From: Thalassovita autumnalis
GTDB taxonomy: Bacteria; Pseudomonadota; Alphaproteobacteria; Rhodobacterales; Rhodobacteraceae
Direction: 5' to 3'
Length of the DNA: 64,000 bases
Assembly (NCBI RefSeq): GCF_001458255.1
Contig: NZ_CYSB01000039.1
Span: 62,001 to 126,000 of the forward strand
A program made the position numbers and the translations under genes. Positions 1-9,069 of this stretch are shown piece by piece. Under the pieces are notes generated by a model. That model had not been told where the DNA came from. It saw only the letters and a list, made by a program, of their open reading frames with translations, and made no database searches. Each line of letters begins with the position of its first letter. Position 1 is the stretch's first letter.

Positions 1-172
1 TGTCGCAAACCTGATCACATAGGCCAATGCGCCGCGCGGTGTCGCGTGTCTGTTCCGAACGCGCATAGCCCGAAACCTCAGCCGCCACGCCTGCGCGTTT
101 CATCGCCCAATACATGGACGAGGCAATCAACCCCAAGCCGATCAAGGCAACACGGTTGTAGATCACGCTCAC
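1..172 (-). CDS. tyrA: Prephenate/arogenate dehydrogenase, N-terminal part (runs off the window)
   Basis: Only about the first 57 residues are present. They carry an N-terminal Rossmann motif, GLGLIASS at residues 12-19, followed by the [10 protein letters not shown] segment typical of the NAD(P)-binding part of TyrA-family enzymes, which oxidise prephenate (or arogenate) in tyrosine synthesis. The chosen start is a GTG at 172 that overlaps the hisC stop codon (GTGA), so the gene is translationally coupled to hisC. The hisC-tyrA order is common in alphaproteobacteria and fits a shared aromatic amino-acid role for HisC. The 3' end lies outside the window, so substrate preference cannot be judged. 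Confidence 0.85.
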   Translation of the reverse strand, partial: MSVIYNRVALIGLGLIASSMYWAMKRAGVAAEVSGYARSEQTRDTARRIGLCDQVCD

Positions 173-1254
173 GCCGCGCCCTCCTTGAACTGGCCGATGG
201 CATGGGCCACGCGGCGGCAGGACGGCTCATCCCCGACAGTGATCCGCAGGCAGTTGGGCAGGCCGTAGCCCGCCACTTTGCGCACGATCAGACCCTGCGA
301 TTTCAAATAGGCGTCGGCGGCGTTTGCCTCTTTCTCATCCGCAAAGCGGGCCAGAATGAAGTTTGTGAACGACTCGTCCGCCTGCACTCCATGGCCAGCC
401 AGCGCCTCGATCAGCCAGCTGCGCATGCGGGCATTTTCAAGCCGGCATTTTACAGTGTATTCGCGATCGCGCAGCGCTGCCTCAGCGACCTGCAGCTGCA
501 GATTGTTCAGGTTGAACGGCTGACGCACCCGGTTCAGAACATCGATCAGCTCTTTGGGGGCATAGCCCCAACCAACCCGCAGCCCGCCCAGACCAAAGAT
601 CTTGGAAAAGGTGCGCGTCATGATCACGTTGTCACGGCTTTCCACCATGCCCGCGCCGCCATCATAGCCCTCAACAAATTCGGCATAGGCGCCGTCCAGC
701 ACCAAAATGGCCTGTGGCGGCAACCCTTCGGCCAAGCGCTTGCAATCCTCCATCGGGATCATTGTGCCGGTCGGGTTGGCCGGGTTGGCAATGAAAACGA
801 TACGGGTTTTGTCGGTGCAGGCGGCCAGGATCTTGTCCACATCCACCACACGGTCGGTTTCATCCACCTTGACCGGCTTGGCGCCACAGGCATGGGCCAG
901 GATCGGATACATGGAAAACCCGTGTTCGGTATAGATCACCTCATCCCCGGGTCCGGCAAAGGACTGCGCGATGAACTGCAACACCTCATCCGATCCAACG
1001 CCGCAGATGATGTTTTCAGGATCCAGCCCGTAGACCTCACCAATGGCTTTGCGCAGCCCGGCGTGATCGGTGCCCGGATACCGATGCAGGTCCAGCCCCG
1101 CCTTGCGCAGCGCGTCAGTCGCTTTGGGGCTGGGCCCGAACGGGTTTTCGTTCGAGCTGAGCTTTACCACATCGGTGACGCCAACCACATGGGCCGCACC
1201 ACCTTGGTAGAGGGCGATTTCCATGATGCCTGGCTGTGGCGTGATCTTGGTCAT
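169..1254 (-). CDS. hisC: Histidinol-phosphate aminotransferase
   Basis: A 361-residue fold-type I PLP aminotransferase of normal length for HisC. Visible landmarks are the substrate/PLP segment [10 protein letters not shown] (31-40), the NPANPTG motif (157-163), the DGAYAEF segment near 187-193 carrying the PLP-contacting Asp and Tyr, and the PLP lysine in [15 protein letters not shown] (Lys218). It converts imidazole acetol phosphate and glutamate to histidinol phosphate. Members next to tyrA often also transaminate aromatic keto acids, which I infer here from position only. The ATG at 1254 has an AGGAG site about 7 bases upstream. The 3' end overlaps the following tyrA start by four bases, indicating one transcript. 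Confidence 0.93.
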   Translation of the reverse strand: MTKITPQPGIMEIALYQGGAAHVVGVTDVVKLSSNENPFGPSPKATDALRKAGLDLHRYPGTDHAGLRKAIGEVYGLDPENIICGVGSDEVLQFIAQSFAGPGDEVIYTEHGFSMYPILAHACGAKPVKVDETDRVVDVDKILAACTDKTRIVFIANPANPTGTMIPMEDCKRLAEGLPPQAILVLDGAYAEFVEGYDGGAGMVESRDNVIMTRTFSKIFGLGGLRVGWGYAPKELIDVLNRVRQPFNLNNLQLQVAEAALRDREYTVKCRLENARMRSWLIEALAGHGVQADESFTNFILARFADEKEANAADAYLKSQGLIVRKVAGYGLPNCLRITVGDEPSCRRVAHAIGQFKEGAA

Positions 1255-1314
1255 AACGGGACTCCTTCGTCGCCCCCTAATACCGCCCCCCCCCCAAGAG
1301 GAAAAGCGACAAGA

Positions 1315-2745
1315 TCACGCGGCCTTCACAACACGCGAAGGCTGTCCCGTTTGTGCATCAATACGGTAGTGGCCGATGTGATCGCCCAGACCCAAGCTGA
1401 GGTCATTTACCGCCTTCACGATGCGGTGCACGGTCTCTTCATCCATCATGTAGGAGAAATTCAACCGCACCCAGCCCGGTTTCTCACGGGTGTCCCCCGC
1501 CCGGATGCTATCACGCATCTGATGTGACATTTCTTCGCCAATCCCCAGCAAACGATGGCCATACGGCCCGGCACAGGAACAGCCGCCGCGCACCTGAACG
1601 CCGTGAATATCGCTGAGCATCATGGTGTACAGCAGCGGGCTGACCACCGCCATCTGATCGTCCCGCACAAGGAAGGAAAAAATCGGCAAGCGATGTTCAA
1701 CCTGCGTGCCCAGAAGCTGAATACGGGGGTTGTCCTTCCAACCTTCCAGCCCGATGGCCGCATATCGCGCCTCACGGCGTGCGATTTCTTCGGTGCCGAT
1801 CACGTCTTTCACGATGAAGGCCAGCGCCGCGCGGATGTCACCGATGATGTTTGGCGTGCCCGCCTCTTCGCGCGCCTCAAGGTTCTGCGAATAGTCATGC
1901 CCCCAGGAGGACACGTAGGTCACAGTGCCCCCGCCCGGCCAGCTGGGCTTCTGTGTGGTGACGGCGTCCTTGTTGACGATCAGCAGGCCCGACGCCCCCG
2001 GTCCACCGGGGAACTTGTGCGGGCTGACCACAATGGCATCTTTCTGGGCATCGGTGCCCGACATCATATCGATCGGCAGGTAGGGGCCACCACCGGCATA
2101 ATCCCAAACCGACAGGGCGCCATGGGATTTCAGCAAGCGGGTGACCGCCGCCGTATCCGTCACGATACCCGTCACGTTCGAGGCGGCGGAGAAGCTGCCG
2201 ATCACCAGATCGCTGTCCTTTACCTCAACCAGCACCTGTTCCAGCATCGCCATGCAGGGGCCGCCGGTTTCGGCCTCGGGGATCTCAATGATCCGCGCCT
2301 TGGTTTCGCGCCAGGGCAGGATGTTTGAGTGATGTTCATAAGGACCGATCAGCACCACCGGATCCTGCGCCTCAGCAACCCCAAAAAGGGCAATCAGACG
2401 GTTGATCCCGGCCGTCGCCCCGGAGCCCGCAAAGATCACCGCATCCTGCGGACCGGCGCCGCAGATCTGGCCGATCTCAGCCCGTGCTGCATTGCGCAGC
2501 GCCGTCATATGCGCCCCGGTGAAGGAGCTTTCGGTGTGGCTGTTGGCATAAAAGGGCAGGACGTGTTCCTGCACATAGGTTTCGACCTGCCGCATCGCCC
2601 GGCCTGAGGCGACGTAATCGGCGTAGGTCAGCGACACATCACCATAAATCCCAGGAATCATCGCACCTTCACCGATGACGCCCTGATACAGGCTGCCATC
2701 CTCTTTGGCGGTTTCGATCATCTGACGGAACAAGCTGAGTGTCAT
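1315..2745 (-). CDS. Class V aminotransferase (cysteine desulfurase/selenocysteine lyase-like)
   Basis: A 476-residue PLP enzyme of the class V family. Conserved points are YEHHSN (136-141, PLP-stacking His), VWDYAGGG (Asp215) and the lysine in SPHKFPGGPG (Lys244). The C-terminal part has RGGCSCAGPYGH, resembling the mobile Cys-containing loop of cysteine desulfurases, so a Cys is present where IscS/SufS have the persulfide cysteine. It lacks neighbouring isc or suf genes and is somewhat longer than IscS or SufS, so a role in Fe-S assembly is not supported by context. The divergent Lrp-family gene suggests control by an amino acid. The substrate is unknown to me. Confidence 0.8.
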   Translation of the reverse strand: MTLSLFRQMIETAKEDGSLYQGVIGEGAMIPGIYGDVSLTYADYVASGRAMRQVETYVQEHVLPFYANSHTESSFTGAHMTALRNAARAEIGQICGAGPQDAVIFAGSGATAGINRLIALFGVAEAQDPVVLIGPYEHHSNILPWRETKARIIEIPEAETGGPCMAMLEQVLVEVKDSDLVIGSFSAASNVTGIVTDTAAVTRLLKSHGALSVWDYAGGGPYLPIDMMSGTDAQKDAIVVSPHKFPGGPGASGLLIVNKDAVTTQKPSWPGGGTVTYVSSWGHDYSQNLEAREEAGTPNIIGDIRAALAFIVKDVIGTEEIARREARYAAIGLEGWKDNPRIQLLGTQVEHRLPIFSFLVRDDQMAVVSPLLYTMMLSDIHGVQVRGGCSCAGPYGHRLLGIGEEMSHQMRDSIRAGDTREKPGWVRLNFSYMMDEETVHRIVKAVNDLSLGLGDHIGHYRIDAQTGQPSRVVKAA

Positions 2746-2862
2746 AACGGAGGCCCCTTATTGTTGTCCTGCCAGTGTGAGCGAATGATGCTAAGGAAAC
2801 CTCCCCTATCTTTGCGCCGATAGCGCTGATATGTTGTCATTTGATCGCTCATGAGGAAAATT
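2746..2862. promoter_or_regulatory. Divergent promoter region between the class V aminotransferase and the Lrp-family gene
   Basis: The 117 bases between the two start codons must hold both promoters. A short inverted repeat, CTATC at 2806-2810 and GATAG at 2819-2823 with eight bases between, is a possible regulator site. I could not assign convincing -35/-10 boxes. Confidence 0.35.
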
Positions 2863-3312
2863 ATGGATCAAATTGACAAACGCCTCCTCGCCGCATTGCA
2901 ACAGGATGGCGCCCTGTCGCAGCGGGAACTGGCGGAACGTGTGGGCCTTTCGCAAAATGCCTGCTGGCGGCGGTTGAAGGCACTTAACGAAAACGGCGTT
3001 CTGCAGGGATCCACGGCCCGGATTGACCGGCAGAAGCTTGGACTGGATCTGGTGGTCTTTGTACTGCTGCGCACCCGGCACCATTCGGCCAAGTGGCTGG
3101 ATGAGTTCCGCCGCCACGTGCTGACCATCCCTGAGATCGTCGATTTTCACCGCATCAGCGGCGACTATGATTATCAGCTGAAGGTCGTGACCGAAGACAT
3201 GGCCAGCTATGACGCCGTCTACCGCCGCCTGATCGAAGGCGTCGATCTCGACTCGGTCACCTCATACTTCGCGATGGAAGCCATCGCCGAAGGCCGCCCG
3301 CTACCGCTCTAG
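2863..3312 (+). CDS. Lrp/AsnC-family transcriptional regulator
   Basis: A 149-residue feast/famine regulator. The N-terminal winged helix-turn-helix is seen around residues 17-42 (LSQRELAERVGLSQNACWRRL), followed by the RAM/AsnC ligand-binding domain with the typical ISGDYDYQLKV segment. I chose ATG 2863 rather than the ATG at 2851 because GAGGA (2853-2857) sits five bases before 2863 and overlaps the earlier ATG. It is divergent from the class V aminotransferase and, by the usual logic of Lrp regulators, likely senses an amino acid and controls that neighbour. A terminator follows directly. Confidence 0.88.
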   Translation: MDQIDKRLLAALQQDGALSQRELAERVGLSQNACWRRLKALNENGVLQGSTARIDRQKLGLDLVVFVLLRTRHHSAKWLDEFRRHVLTIPEIVDFHRISGDYDYQLKVVTEDMASYDAVYRRLIEGVDLDSVTSYFAMEAIAEGRPLPL

Positions 3313-3325
3313 ACTCAGACAAAGA

Positions 3326-3349
3326 AAACCCGCCTCGAAAGGCGGGTTT
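3326..3349. terminator. Bidirectional rho-independent terminator
   Basis: Perfect 9-bp stem AAACCCGCC (3326-3334) and GGCGGGTTT (3341-3349). A/T flanks make it usable on both strands. It lies between the convergent Lrp gene and the flotillin gene. Confidence 0.85.
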
Positions 3350-3362
3350 CTGTGGCCTCAGA

Positions 3363-5009
3363 TCATTCGGCCGCGTGTTCTTCAGCCAGAACCTCCTGTT
3401 TCGGCTTGGGATTTGTCTTTGGGGCCTTCACAGCGCCTTCGACCAAACCGGCGACGCCATCTTCCATTGAGACGCCCAGCTCTTCACCCAAGGCTTTCAG
3501 CGCAGGCATCTGGACGGCCATGCCCATGATCGAATCAAGCGCCTGATTGACCACCGGCTTATCACCTGCCGCGCCTTCACCCGGCCCAGTTGCGCCGCCG
3601 CCAAAAACGCCACCAACCTGATGGATCTTGATCGAATCGATCTTCTCCGCTGGTTTGACCATTTCCGCCACGATGCCCGGCAGGGCCTCCAGACGGGCCA
3701 GATCCACCTTCATCGAGACAATCTCGGCCGAGATGGAGTTTTCAGCATCCACAATGGCGCGGCGACCTTCCGCTTCGGCCAGCATGTCAGCTTTCTTAGC
3801 TTCTGCCTTGATGGTCAATGCATCCGCTTCGGCCTTGGCTTCTTCACGACGCGCCTCGGCACGGTCCTGCGCGGCCTCCTTCTCAGCCTCGGCAGACAGA
3901 CGCACGCGGGTTGCTTCCCGTTCCGCTTCACGCTGGGCCTCAATCAGAGCGATCTGCTTTTCACGCTCAGCCTGTGCCACGGTCCGGGTGGTTTCCACCT
4001 GTTCTGCCGCACGGGTCGCCTCGGCGCGCGCTTGGTCGGCTGAGGCACGGGCCTGGCTTTCTTCCTCGGACTTTTTGGCAATGATGATGCGGCGCTCTTG
4101 TTCCGCGACCTCCAGCTCTTTTTCCTTCAGAATTTCCGCCGAACGGATTGCCTCTTCTCGTTTGATCCGGGCTGCCTCGCTTTCACGCTGGGCATCTTCG
4201 CGGCGGGCGGCAACCTCAGCCTGCTGCGCAGCTTGCAACGTGGCAACCTCCTGCTCTTGCTTGATCTGCGCGGCCTTTTCATCCTGTTCGATCAGCAGGC
4301 GCTGGCGCTCCGCCTCCATCGCGGCGCGACGGACGGCAACATTGGCCTCAGCATCAATTTCAGCACGCTCTTTCTTTGAGTTTGCAATGACTTCGGCCAG
4401 CTTGCGCATGCCCACCGCGTTAAAGGCGTTGTTTTCATCCAGCGCTTCAAACGGCGTTTGGTCCAGGGCTGTCAGCGAAACCGCCTCCAGCTCCAACCCG
4501 TTTTTCAACAGGTCCTCGGACACAGCATTTTGCACCTCCTGCACAAACTCGGCGCGATTTTCGTGCAGTTCATCCATGGTCATCCGCGCCGCAACCGAGC
4601 GCAGGCCATCAACCAGCTTACCTTCGATCATCTCACGCAGTTGTTCGACGTCAAACGTACGATCACCCAGGGTCTGAGCTGCGCGGCTGATACCTTCATC
4701 CGTCGCGTTGACCGAGACGTAGAATTCCACGCCAACATCCACACGCATCCGATCTTTGGTGATCAATGCACCATCATCGCTGCGCTGCACTTCCAGGCGC
4801 AGGGTCTTCATGTTGACCGGGCGCACCTCATGCACCAGCGGGATCACAAAGATACCGCCGTCCATGATCACTTTTTTCCCGCCGGCCCCTGTTTTCACAA
4901 GGCTGACTTCGCGCGTGGCGCGGTTGTAGAGACGGTTCAACACCATGCCGATGAAAACCAGAGCAACCAGAGAGAAGCCCACGACAAAAATTAGGAATTG
5001 AAGTTCCAT
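3363..5009 (-). CDS. Flotillin/SPFH-domain membrane protein (YqiK-like)
   Basis: A 548-residue protein with one N-terminal membrane helix (about 5-27), an SPFH/band 7 domain (about 30-200) and a very long Glu/Ala/Arg-rich coiled coil (about 205-430) full of EAEREA-type heptads, then a glycine-rich tail ending KPKQEVLAEEHAAE. This is the layout of bacterial flotillins, which form large membrane-associated oligomers linked to membrane order. A GGAGG site sits just before ATG 5009. The gene just upstream, on the same strand, encodes a membrane protein of the YqiJ/NfeD type, the usual partner of flotillins, so the two probably act together at the inner membrane. Confidence 0.88.
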   Translation of the reverse strand: MELQFLIFVVGFSLVALVFIGMVLNRLYNRATREVSLVKTGAGGKKVIMDGGIFVIPLVHEVRPVNMKTLRLEVQRSDDGALITKDRMRVDVGVEFYVSVNATDEGISRAAQTLGDRTFDVEQLREMIEGKLVDGLRSVAARMTMDELHENRAEFVQEVQNAVSEDLLKNGLELEAVSLTALDQTPFEALDENNAFNAVGMRKLAEVIANSKKERAEIDAEANVAVRRAAMEAERQRLLIEQDEKAAQIKQEQEVATLQAAQQAEVAARREDAQRESEAARIKREEAIRSAEILKEKELEVAEQERRIIIAKKSEEESQARASADQARAEATRAAEQVETTRTVAQAEREKQIALIEAQREAEREATRVRLSAEAEKEAAQDRAEARREEAKAEADALTIKAEAKKADMLAEAEGRRAIVDAENSISAEIVSMKVDLARLEALPGIVAEMVKPAEKIDSIKIHQVGGVFGGGATGPGEGAAGDKPVVNQALDSIMGMAVQMPALKALGEELGVSMEDGVAGLVEGAVKAPKTNPKPKQEVLAEEHAAE

Positions 5010-5060
5010 TTTTCCTCCAAATGTAAGTAGTTATGAATGGTCTGCGGGCGGGAGGGCCCG

Positions 5061-5792
5061 TCAGCTGAGCGGCAGAATGCGATAGCCGCCATCGCGCAGA
5101 TTTCGCAGCACCAGCACTTCGGTGCCCTGTGCGATCTCCGCGTCTTTGTCCAAAGGTTCAGCACGCAGGTAGTGATAGTTCCCGTGCCCATCCAGCACAC
5201 GAACCTGCGCCGGGTTGCCCTGTTTGGCAGTGCCCTGTGACACAATCCCACGACGGCGCCCCAGGCTGCGCTCTGAGAGTGCCGTGCTTTCGCTTTGCGG
5301 CACAAGCCGGGCAAATCCTGCCGCGAAAGTCCGGGCAAAAAGTACCCCAGCTGGCAGGGCCAGCGCCCCAGCAACAAGGGCTGGCATCAACGCCCCAAAC
5401 CCGCGCAGGGCTGCAATCTGCAGCGCTGCACCACTCAGGCCAAACGCCAACAGGAAGGTTGCCAGCCAGACAATGAACGGGGCCTTGCCGATACCCAGCC
5501 ACCCAAGGGGGCCGGCCGAACCCGGCGCGACCGCTTCAACCTCAGCCGAAACATCGCCCAGATCCGCGATATCGTATTCCGCAAGTTCGACACCATCTGC
5601 ACCCAGCTCAGGCAGATCAAGATCAGCAAGATCCGGCGCTTCTGGCAAAGACAGGTCCGTGTCCGGGGCCTCTGACGTGATCAGCGAGCTACCCAGCAAC
5701 AGGAACACAAGTTCCAAAACAAACAGGCCAAGCAGCAAACCAAGAGAAACAGCAAACGGCGCCATTTCCGGTGTCAAAAACAAATCGAGCAC
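5061..5792 (-). CDS. YqiJ/NfeD-like inner-membrane protein, flotillin partner
   Basis: A membrane protein of about 243 residues. A first hydrophobic stretch (FAVSLGLLLGLFVLELVFLL) is followed by an acidic loop (TDLSLPEAPDLADLDLPE), further hydrophobic helices near the middle, and a C-terminal soluble domain (about 175-243) that looks like the OB-fold of NfeD-type proteins. I prefer the GTG start at 5792 because GAGGGG lies six bases upstream; the in-frame TTG at 5822 has no ribosome site. It lies 51 bases upstream of the flotillin gene on the same strand, matching the yqiJ-yqiK arrangement. Function is inferred from that pairing. Confidence 0.75.
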   Translation of the reverse strand: MLDLFLTPEMAPFAVSLGLLLGLFVLELVFLLLGSSLITSEAPDTDLSLPEAPDLADLDLPELGADGVELAEYDIADLGDVSAEVEAVAPGSAGPLGWLGIGKAPFIVWLATFLLAFGLSGAALQIAALRGFGALMPALVAGALALPAGVLFARTFAAGFARLVPQSESTALSERSLGRRRGIVSQGTAKQGNPAQVRVLDGHGNYHYLRAEPLDKDAEIAQGTEVLVLRNLRDGGYRILPLS

Positions 5793-5907
5793 GGATCCCC
5801 CTCTGAATACTTTTGTATACAATCAATATGGGAAGCAACTATGAGCTTTTCAATGGGGCCCCCTTCAATCAAATATCGAATTACCGCAATACTATGACAA
5901 ACAAAGA

Positions 5908-5933
5908 AAAACCCGCCACAAAGGGCGGGTTTT
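5908..5933. terminator. Terminator downstream of rpsD
   Basis: Perfect 10-bp stem AAAACCCGCC (5908-5917) and GGCGGGTTTT (5924-5933) followed by T-rich sequence on the minus strand. It lies 30 bases after the rpsD stop codon. Confidence 0.85.
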
Positions 5934-5963
5934 CCGAAAACTTCCGAAGTGGATCGGCGAAGA

Positions 5964-6584
5964 TTAGTTCTTCGCGTAGAATTCAACCACCAGGTTCGGT
6001 TCCATAACAACCGGGTACGGCACGTCGGACAGGCCGGGGGTGCGTACGAAGGTTGCGGTCATTTTCGAGTGGTCGGCTTCGATGTAATCCGGAACGTCAC
6101 GCTCGGGCAGAGCAACGGCTTCCAGCAGGGCAACCATTTGCTTGGAACGATCACGTACCTCGATCACGTCGCCTTCTTTAACGCGGTAGGACGGGATGTT
6201 CACACGCTTGCCGTTCACCAGAACGTGGCCGTGGTTTACGAACTGACGTGCAGCAAACACGGTCGGTACGAATTTGGCGCGGTAGACAACGGCGTCCAGA
6301 CGACGCTCCAGCAGACCGATCAGGTTTTCACCGGTATCGCCTTTTACACGCTCGGCTTCGCCGTAGATGCGACGGAACTGTTTCTCGGTCAGGTCGCCGT
6401 AGTAGCCTTTCAGCTTCTGTTTGGCGCGCAGCTGGATACCGAAGTCGGACAGTTTGCCCTTGCGGCGCTGGCCGTGCTGGCCGGGGCCGTATTCACGACG
6501 GTTTACCGGCGACTTGGGGCGACCCCAGATGTTTTCGCCCATACGGCGGTCAATTTTATACTTGGCAGACGTACGCTTAGTCAC
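5964..6584 (-). CDS. rpsD: 30S ribosomal protein S4
   Basis: A 206-residue S4, the usual length. It begins [20 protein letters not shown], includes the [15 protein letters not shown] segment, and carries the S4 RNA-binding domain around residues 95-160 ([15 protein letters not shown] through [17 protein letters not shown]). It binds 16S rRNA early in small-subunit assembly. The start is the GTG at 6584 with AAGGAGAT eight bases upstream; a longer frame from 6614 lacks such a site. It has its own strong promoter at 6700-6727 and a terminator, so it is a single-gene transcript here rather than part of the S10/alpha operon. Confidence 0.97.
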   Translation of the reverse strand: MTKRTSAKYKIDRRMGENIWGRPKSPVNRREYGPGQHGQRRKGKLSDFGIQLRAKQKLKGYYGDLTEKQFRRIYGEAERVKGDTGENLIGLLERRLDAVVYRAKFVPTVFAARQFVNHGHVLVNGKRVNIPSYRVKEGDVIEVRDRSKQMVALLEAVALPERDVPDYIEADHSKMTATFVRTPGLSDVPYPVVMEPNLVVEFYAKN

Positions 6585-6699
6585 GGCTGATCTCCTTCTT
6601 GGAACGCTGCCCACATGGCAGCTATGAAGGGCGTTGTCCTCTTGTCTTGCGACATGACAGGAATCCCCTTGCGGGGGCCACCAACACCAATGAAGCGCG

Positions 6700-6727
6700 C
6701 TTATACTGCCGATCGACGAAGAGTCAA
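6700..6727 (-). promoter_or_regulatory. Sigma-70-type promoter of rpsD
   Basis: On the minus strand TTGACT (6722-6727) is followed after 16 bases by TATAAG (6700-6705). The predicted start leaves a leader of about 110 bases before the rpsD GTG, containing a small CCCC-GCAA-GGGG hairpin (6666-6677). Confidence 0.75.
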
Positions 6728-6774
6728 CGCAGCCCAGCGCTGTTTTTCAAGAAAACTTGGGGGAAACGGCCCAA

Positions 6775-7839
6775 TCAGGCCGCTTCATGCATAAAGATCG
6801 CGGCCTCGGACTTTGACAGGTTCCGCCGCGCGTAACCGCCATAGCTCTGCGGGTCGGCCTCAATCTCAGGATATTGCGCCAGAAGCCGCATCCGGTCGGT
6901 GTCATCCAACGTCGACAGCGCCGCATTTGAGGGGTGGAAGCTTTCGGTTTCAACCCCATTGGCCCAGAGGATCTGATGATCCGACAGGAGGAGGTGAATA
7001 TAGGTCACCTCTTTCAGCTGGCTGTCGATACGCACCCGTTTGCCATCGATCAGGTCGCTTGCGGCCACCAGCACCTCGGGCGTGTTGAACAGCGCACGGG
7101 CTACCTGACCACGCACCAGCATCCGGTGGCTGGGTGAGACCAGCAATTCCTGATCCGGGCGATGCACCCCCAGCGCGCCTGCACTGATCCGAATCGGACG
7201 CAGCTTGGGCATCGCGAAAAGCCGCGCACCGGTCATCCGGCGCGAGCCGATCCACAGCACCTCTTGGGCGCCATTATCCTTGGTCTGAACCAGATCGCCC
7301 TCACGCAGGTCCTGCACCAGCCGAGCGCCCTGGGGCGTCTCAATCCGGGTGCCGGGGGTAAAGCAGATCACCCCGCCACTGCTGTCGGTGATGTGGTTGT
7401 CCTGCATCGCATCCAGCGTGTGATGCACCACCCACAGGTCACGCCCCTTTGGCGGCATCGCGCCCAGGAACATCAACAGGGGCTGCGCCCTCGCCCCGAC
7501 CTCAATCAGCGTCAGAGTGTAGGTCGCGGTGCCATCGGTCACCACGATATTGCTGTCCATCAGGGGGTCATCGACCTCGATCCCGGCGAGGTCGGTTCGG
7601 TTTTGCTGCGCTGCCCCGACAAGGCGGCGCACCATCCGCGCCGCGCTACGACGCAAATTGGCCTCGCCATCCGCCTGGTCCAAACGCAAAAGCCCACTCG
7701 GCCCATCCACTCGCACCGCATCGCCTGACCAAGACCAAGCGGTCCCGACGTCCAGCGCATGCAATGGAGCGGCCCCAATGCCGTCCACCTTCGTTTGTGT
7801 CCAGGAGATGACGAACGTGCCGCGAAAGCCCGTTCCCAT
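6775..7839 (-). CDS. Hint-domain protein (Hedgehog/intein fold, Pfam13403 type)
   Basis: A 354-residue protein. The first 155 residues form an unassigned domain rich in beta-like segments. A Hint domain begins at Cys159 in CFTPGTRIETPQG and runs through LREGDLVQT, SPSHRMLVRGQ and LSDHQILWANGVETESFHPS. Hint domains are the self-processing module of inteins and hedgehog proteins; this subtype is abundant in Rhodobacteraceae, where its role is mostly unproven. The catalytic-position Cys and the DH motif near the end are present, so cleavage activity is possible. It is followed by rpsD on the same strand, but rpsD has its own promoter. An AGGAAA site precedes ATG 7839. Confidence 0.85.
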   Translation of the reverse strand: MGTGFRGTFVISWTQTKVDGIGAAPLHALDVGTAWSWSGDAVRVDGPSGLLRLDQADGEANLRRSAARMVRRLVGAAQQNRTDLAGIEVDDPLMDSNIVVTDGTATYTLTLIEVGARAQPLLMFLGAMPPKGRDLWVVHHTLDAMQDNHITDSSGGVICFTPGTRIETPQGARLVQDLREGDLVQTKDNGAQEVLWIGSRRMTGARLFAMPKLRPIRISAGALGVHRPDQELLVSPSHRMLVRGQVARALFNTPEVLVAASDLIDGKRVRIDSQLKEVTYIHLLLSDHQILWANGVETESFHPSNAALSTLDDTDRMRLLAQYPEIEADPQSYGGYARRNLSKSEAAIFMHEAA

Positions 7840-7973
7840 GCTCGTTTCCTGCCTACGTTTTTATAGTTTTTTATGTCTTGTTTTCCCGATGCATAGCAGA
7901 GCCGGACCTTACTGCAAAGCCCCGTCAAGAATTCGACACATCATTTCGAGAGAACTAAGGCCGAAACGCAACA

Positions 7974-7991
7974 GCGCGCCCTGGAGCGCGC
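7974..7991 (-). terminator. Possible weak terminator after the lpxR-like gene
   Basis: GCGCGC (7974-7979) and GCGCGC (7986-7991) form a 6-bp hairpin 27 bases past the stop codon, followed by a GTTGCGTTT stretch on the minus strand. The T-run is poor. Confidence 0.4.
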
Positions 7992-8018
7992 CGCAGATAC
8001 TCCACTTTGAATGCAGAA

Positions 8019-8933
8019 TCAGAAGTTTAGGTTCAACCGAAGGGAGCCAACGACCTGGCCCTCACCCTGGCCTTCGAACTCTTCGCCCAACCAGGTCACA
8101 CCATAGAAGATGTTGGTGGTTTCACCCTGCCAATGCACCCCGGCGCGTAGGCGGCTGCGGGTGTCGTTCACAGTGTAGCCGTCTGCTTCGGGCAGATAGG
8201 CGGAGTCACGCACCTTGGCGATATCCCCACCGACCACAAAACTGAATCCCTCTTCAGGGTTCTGAATCACCCGGTAGCGCTGGCCACTGACCGGATCACG
8301 CACCTGCAGCTCGTCCGAGCCGACCCGGCCAAAACTGATGTCCGCGCCAGCCCGCAACATGGTTTCCACCCCGGCCCGCGCCTCAACAAAGGGGCGCAGC
8401 TCAACCTGTTCCCCAATCGAAAACGTACGCCCCACCTCGATCACAGCAGTCGGGTGCACGGCGTTATCGATCTGAGAGGCAAGTGTGCTGTCAGACGCTT
8501 TATCGACGCCCAGCAGATCATGCAGCGCGCCCTGGAAGTCACCCAGCAAAGTCATCTCACCCGTTAGGACCATATCCAGACCAACGGCATATTCGATGTT
8601 GCTGCGCTCATAATGCGTGTGCAAACCAAAAGAGAGGCTGCCCGCATAGGGGCGATCACCAGCGGCAGGTGTCACCAGATTATCCGGCGCAATGATCTCG
8701 GCATTGATGCGAAATTCCAGCAGTTCACCAAAAGCCTGGGGCAAGCCGACTTGGCCTTCTGGGCCCCAGACACGGCTGGAAGCAACCGACCCTGTGCGCC
8801 AGCGGTCTTGTCCGTCGCCAATAAAATCATTCTGAATGAGGCGGCCATAGCCGATCTGCGTCCGCCCTTCCGCAATGGATTGGGTGGCAAACACAGATAG
8901 CCCGAGGGCAAAGAAACCAAGTACACGGATCAT
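8019..8933 (-). CDS. Lipid A deacylase LpxR-family outer-membrane protein (DUF2219)
   Basis: About 304 residues with an N-terminal signal peptide (MIRVLGFFALGLSVFATQSIAEG) and a C-terminal beta-barrel ending LRLNLNF with terminal Phe, as outer-membrane proteins do. LpxR-family marks are the QNDF segment followed by DRWRTGSV, and the LSFGLHTHYERSNIEYAVGLD stretch with conserved His. Family members remove the 3'-acyloxyacyl group of lipid A in a calcium-dependent way. I chose ATG 8933, with AAGGTG upstream and a proper signal peptide, over an in-frame start at 9023 that adds 30 unlikely residues. Activity on this organism's lipid A is inferred from the family. Confidence 0.8.
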   Translation of the reverse strand: MIRVLGFFALGLSVFATQSIAEGRTQIGYGRLIQNDFIGDGQDRWRTGSVASSRVWGPEGQVGLPQAFGELLEFRINAEIIAPDNLVTPAAGDRPYAGSLSFGLHTHYERSNIEYAVGLDMVLTGEMTLLGDFQGALHDLLGVDKASDSTLASQIDNAVHPTAVIEVGRTFSIGEQVELRPFVEARAGVETMLRAGADISFGRVGSDELQVRDPVSGQRYRVIQNPEEGFSFVVGGDIAKVRDSAYLPEADGYTVNDTRSRLRAGVHWQGETTNIFYGVTWLGEEFEGQGEGQVVGSLRLNLNF

Positions 8934-9069
8934 ACGATCACCTTTCTCAACGCCCCCCAGCGCAAACGTTGCGTAGCGCAACCGGGGCGCGTTAACCAGA
9001 AAAATCCGCCCCCTGTCAGACATTCTACAATGGGCGTTGCCGATGTGCCGATTCTCTGACGTTCGGCGG

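Noticed and set aside
46-1527. A 493-codon plus-strand open frame opposite hisC
   Set aside because: It lies antisense to a clear aminotransferase gene and has no family-like motifs. Long antisense frames are expected at this GC content.
3628-4677. A 349-codon Ser/Arg-rich plus-strand frame opposite the flotillin gene
   Set aside because: Its low-complexity make-up is the complement of the flotillin coiled coil, so it is a shadow of that gene.
8934-9023. A 30-residue N-terminal extension of the LpxR-family protein
   Set aside because: It would bury a good signal peptide and lacks a ribosome site, while the ATG at 8933 has both.
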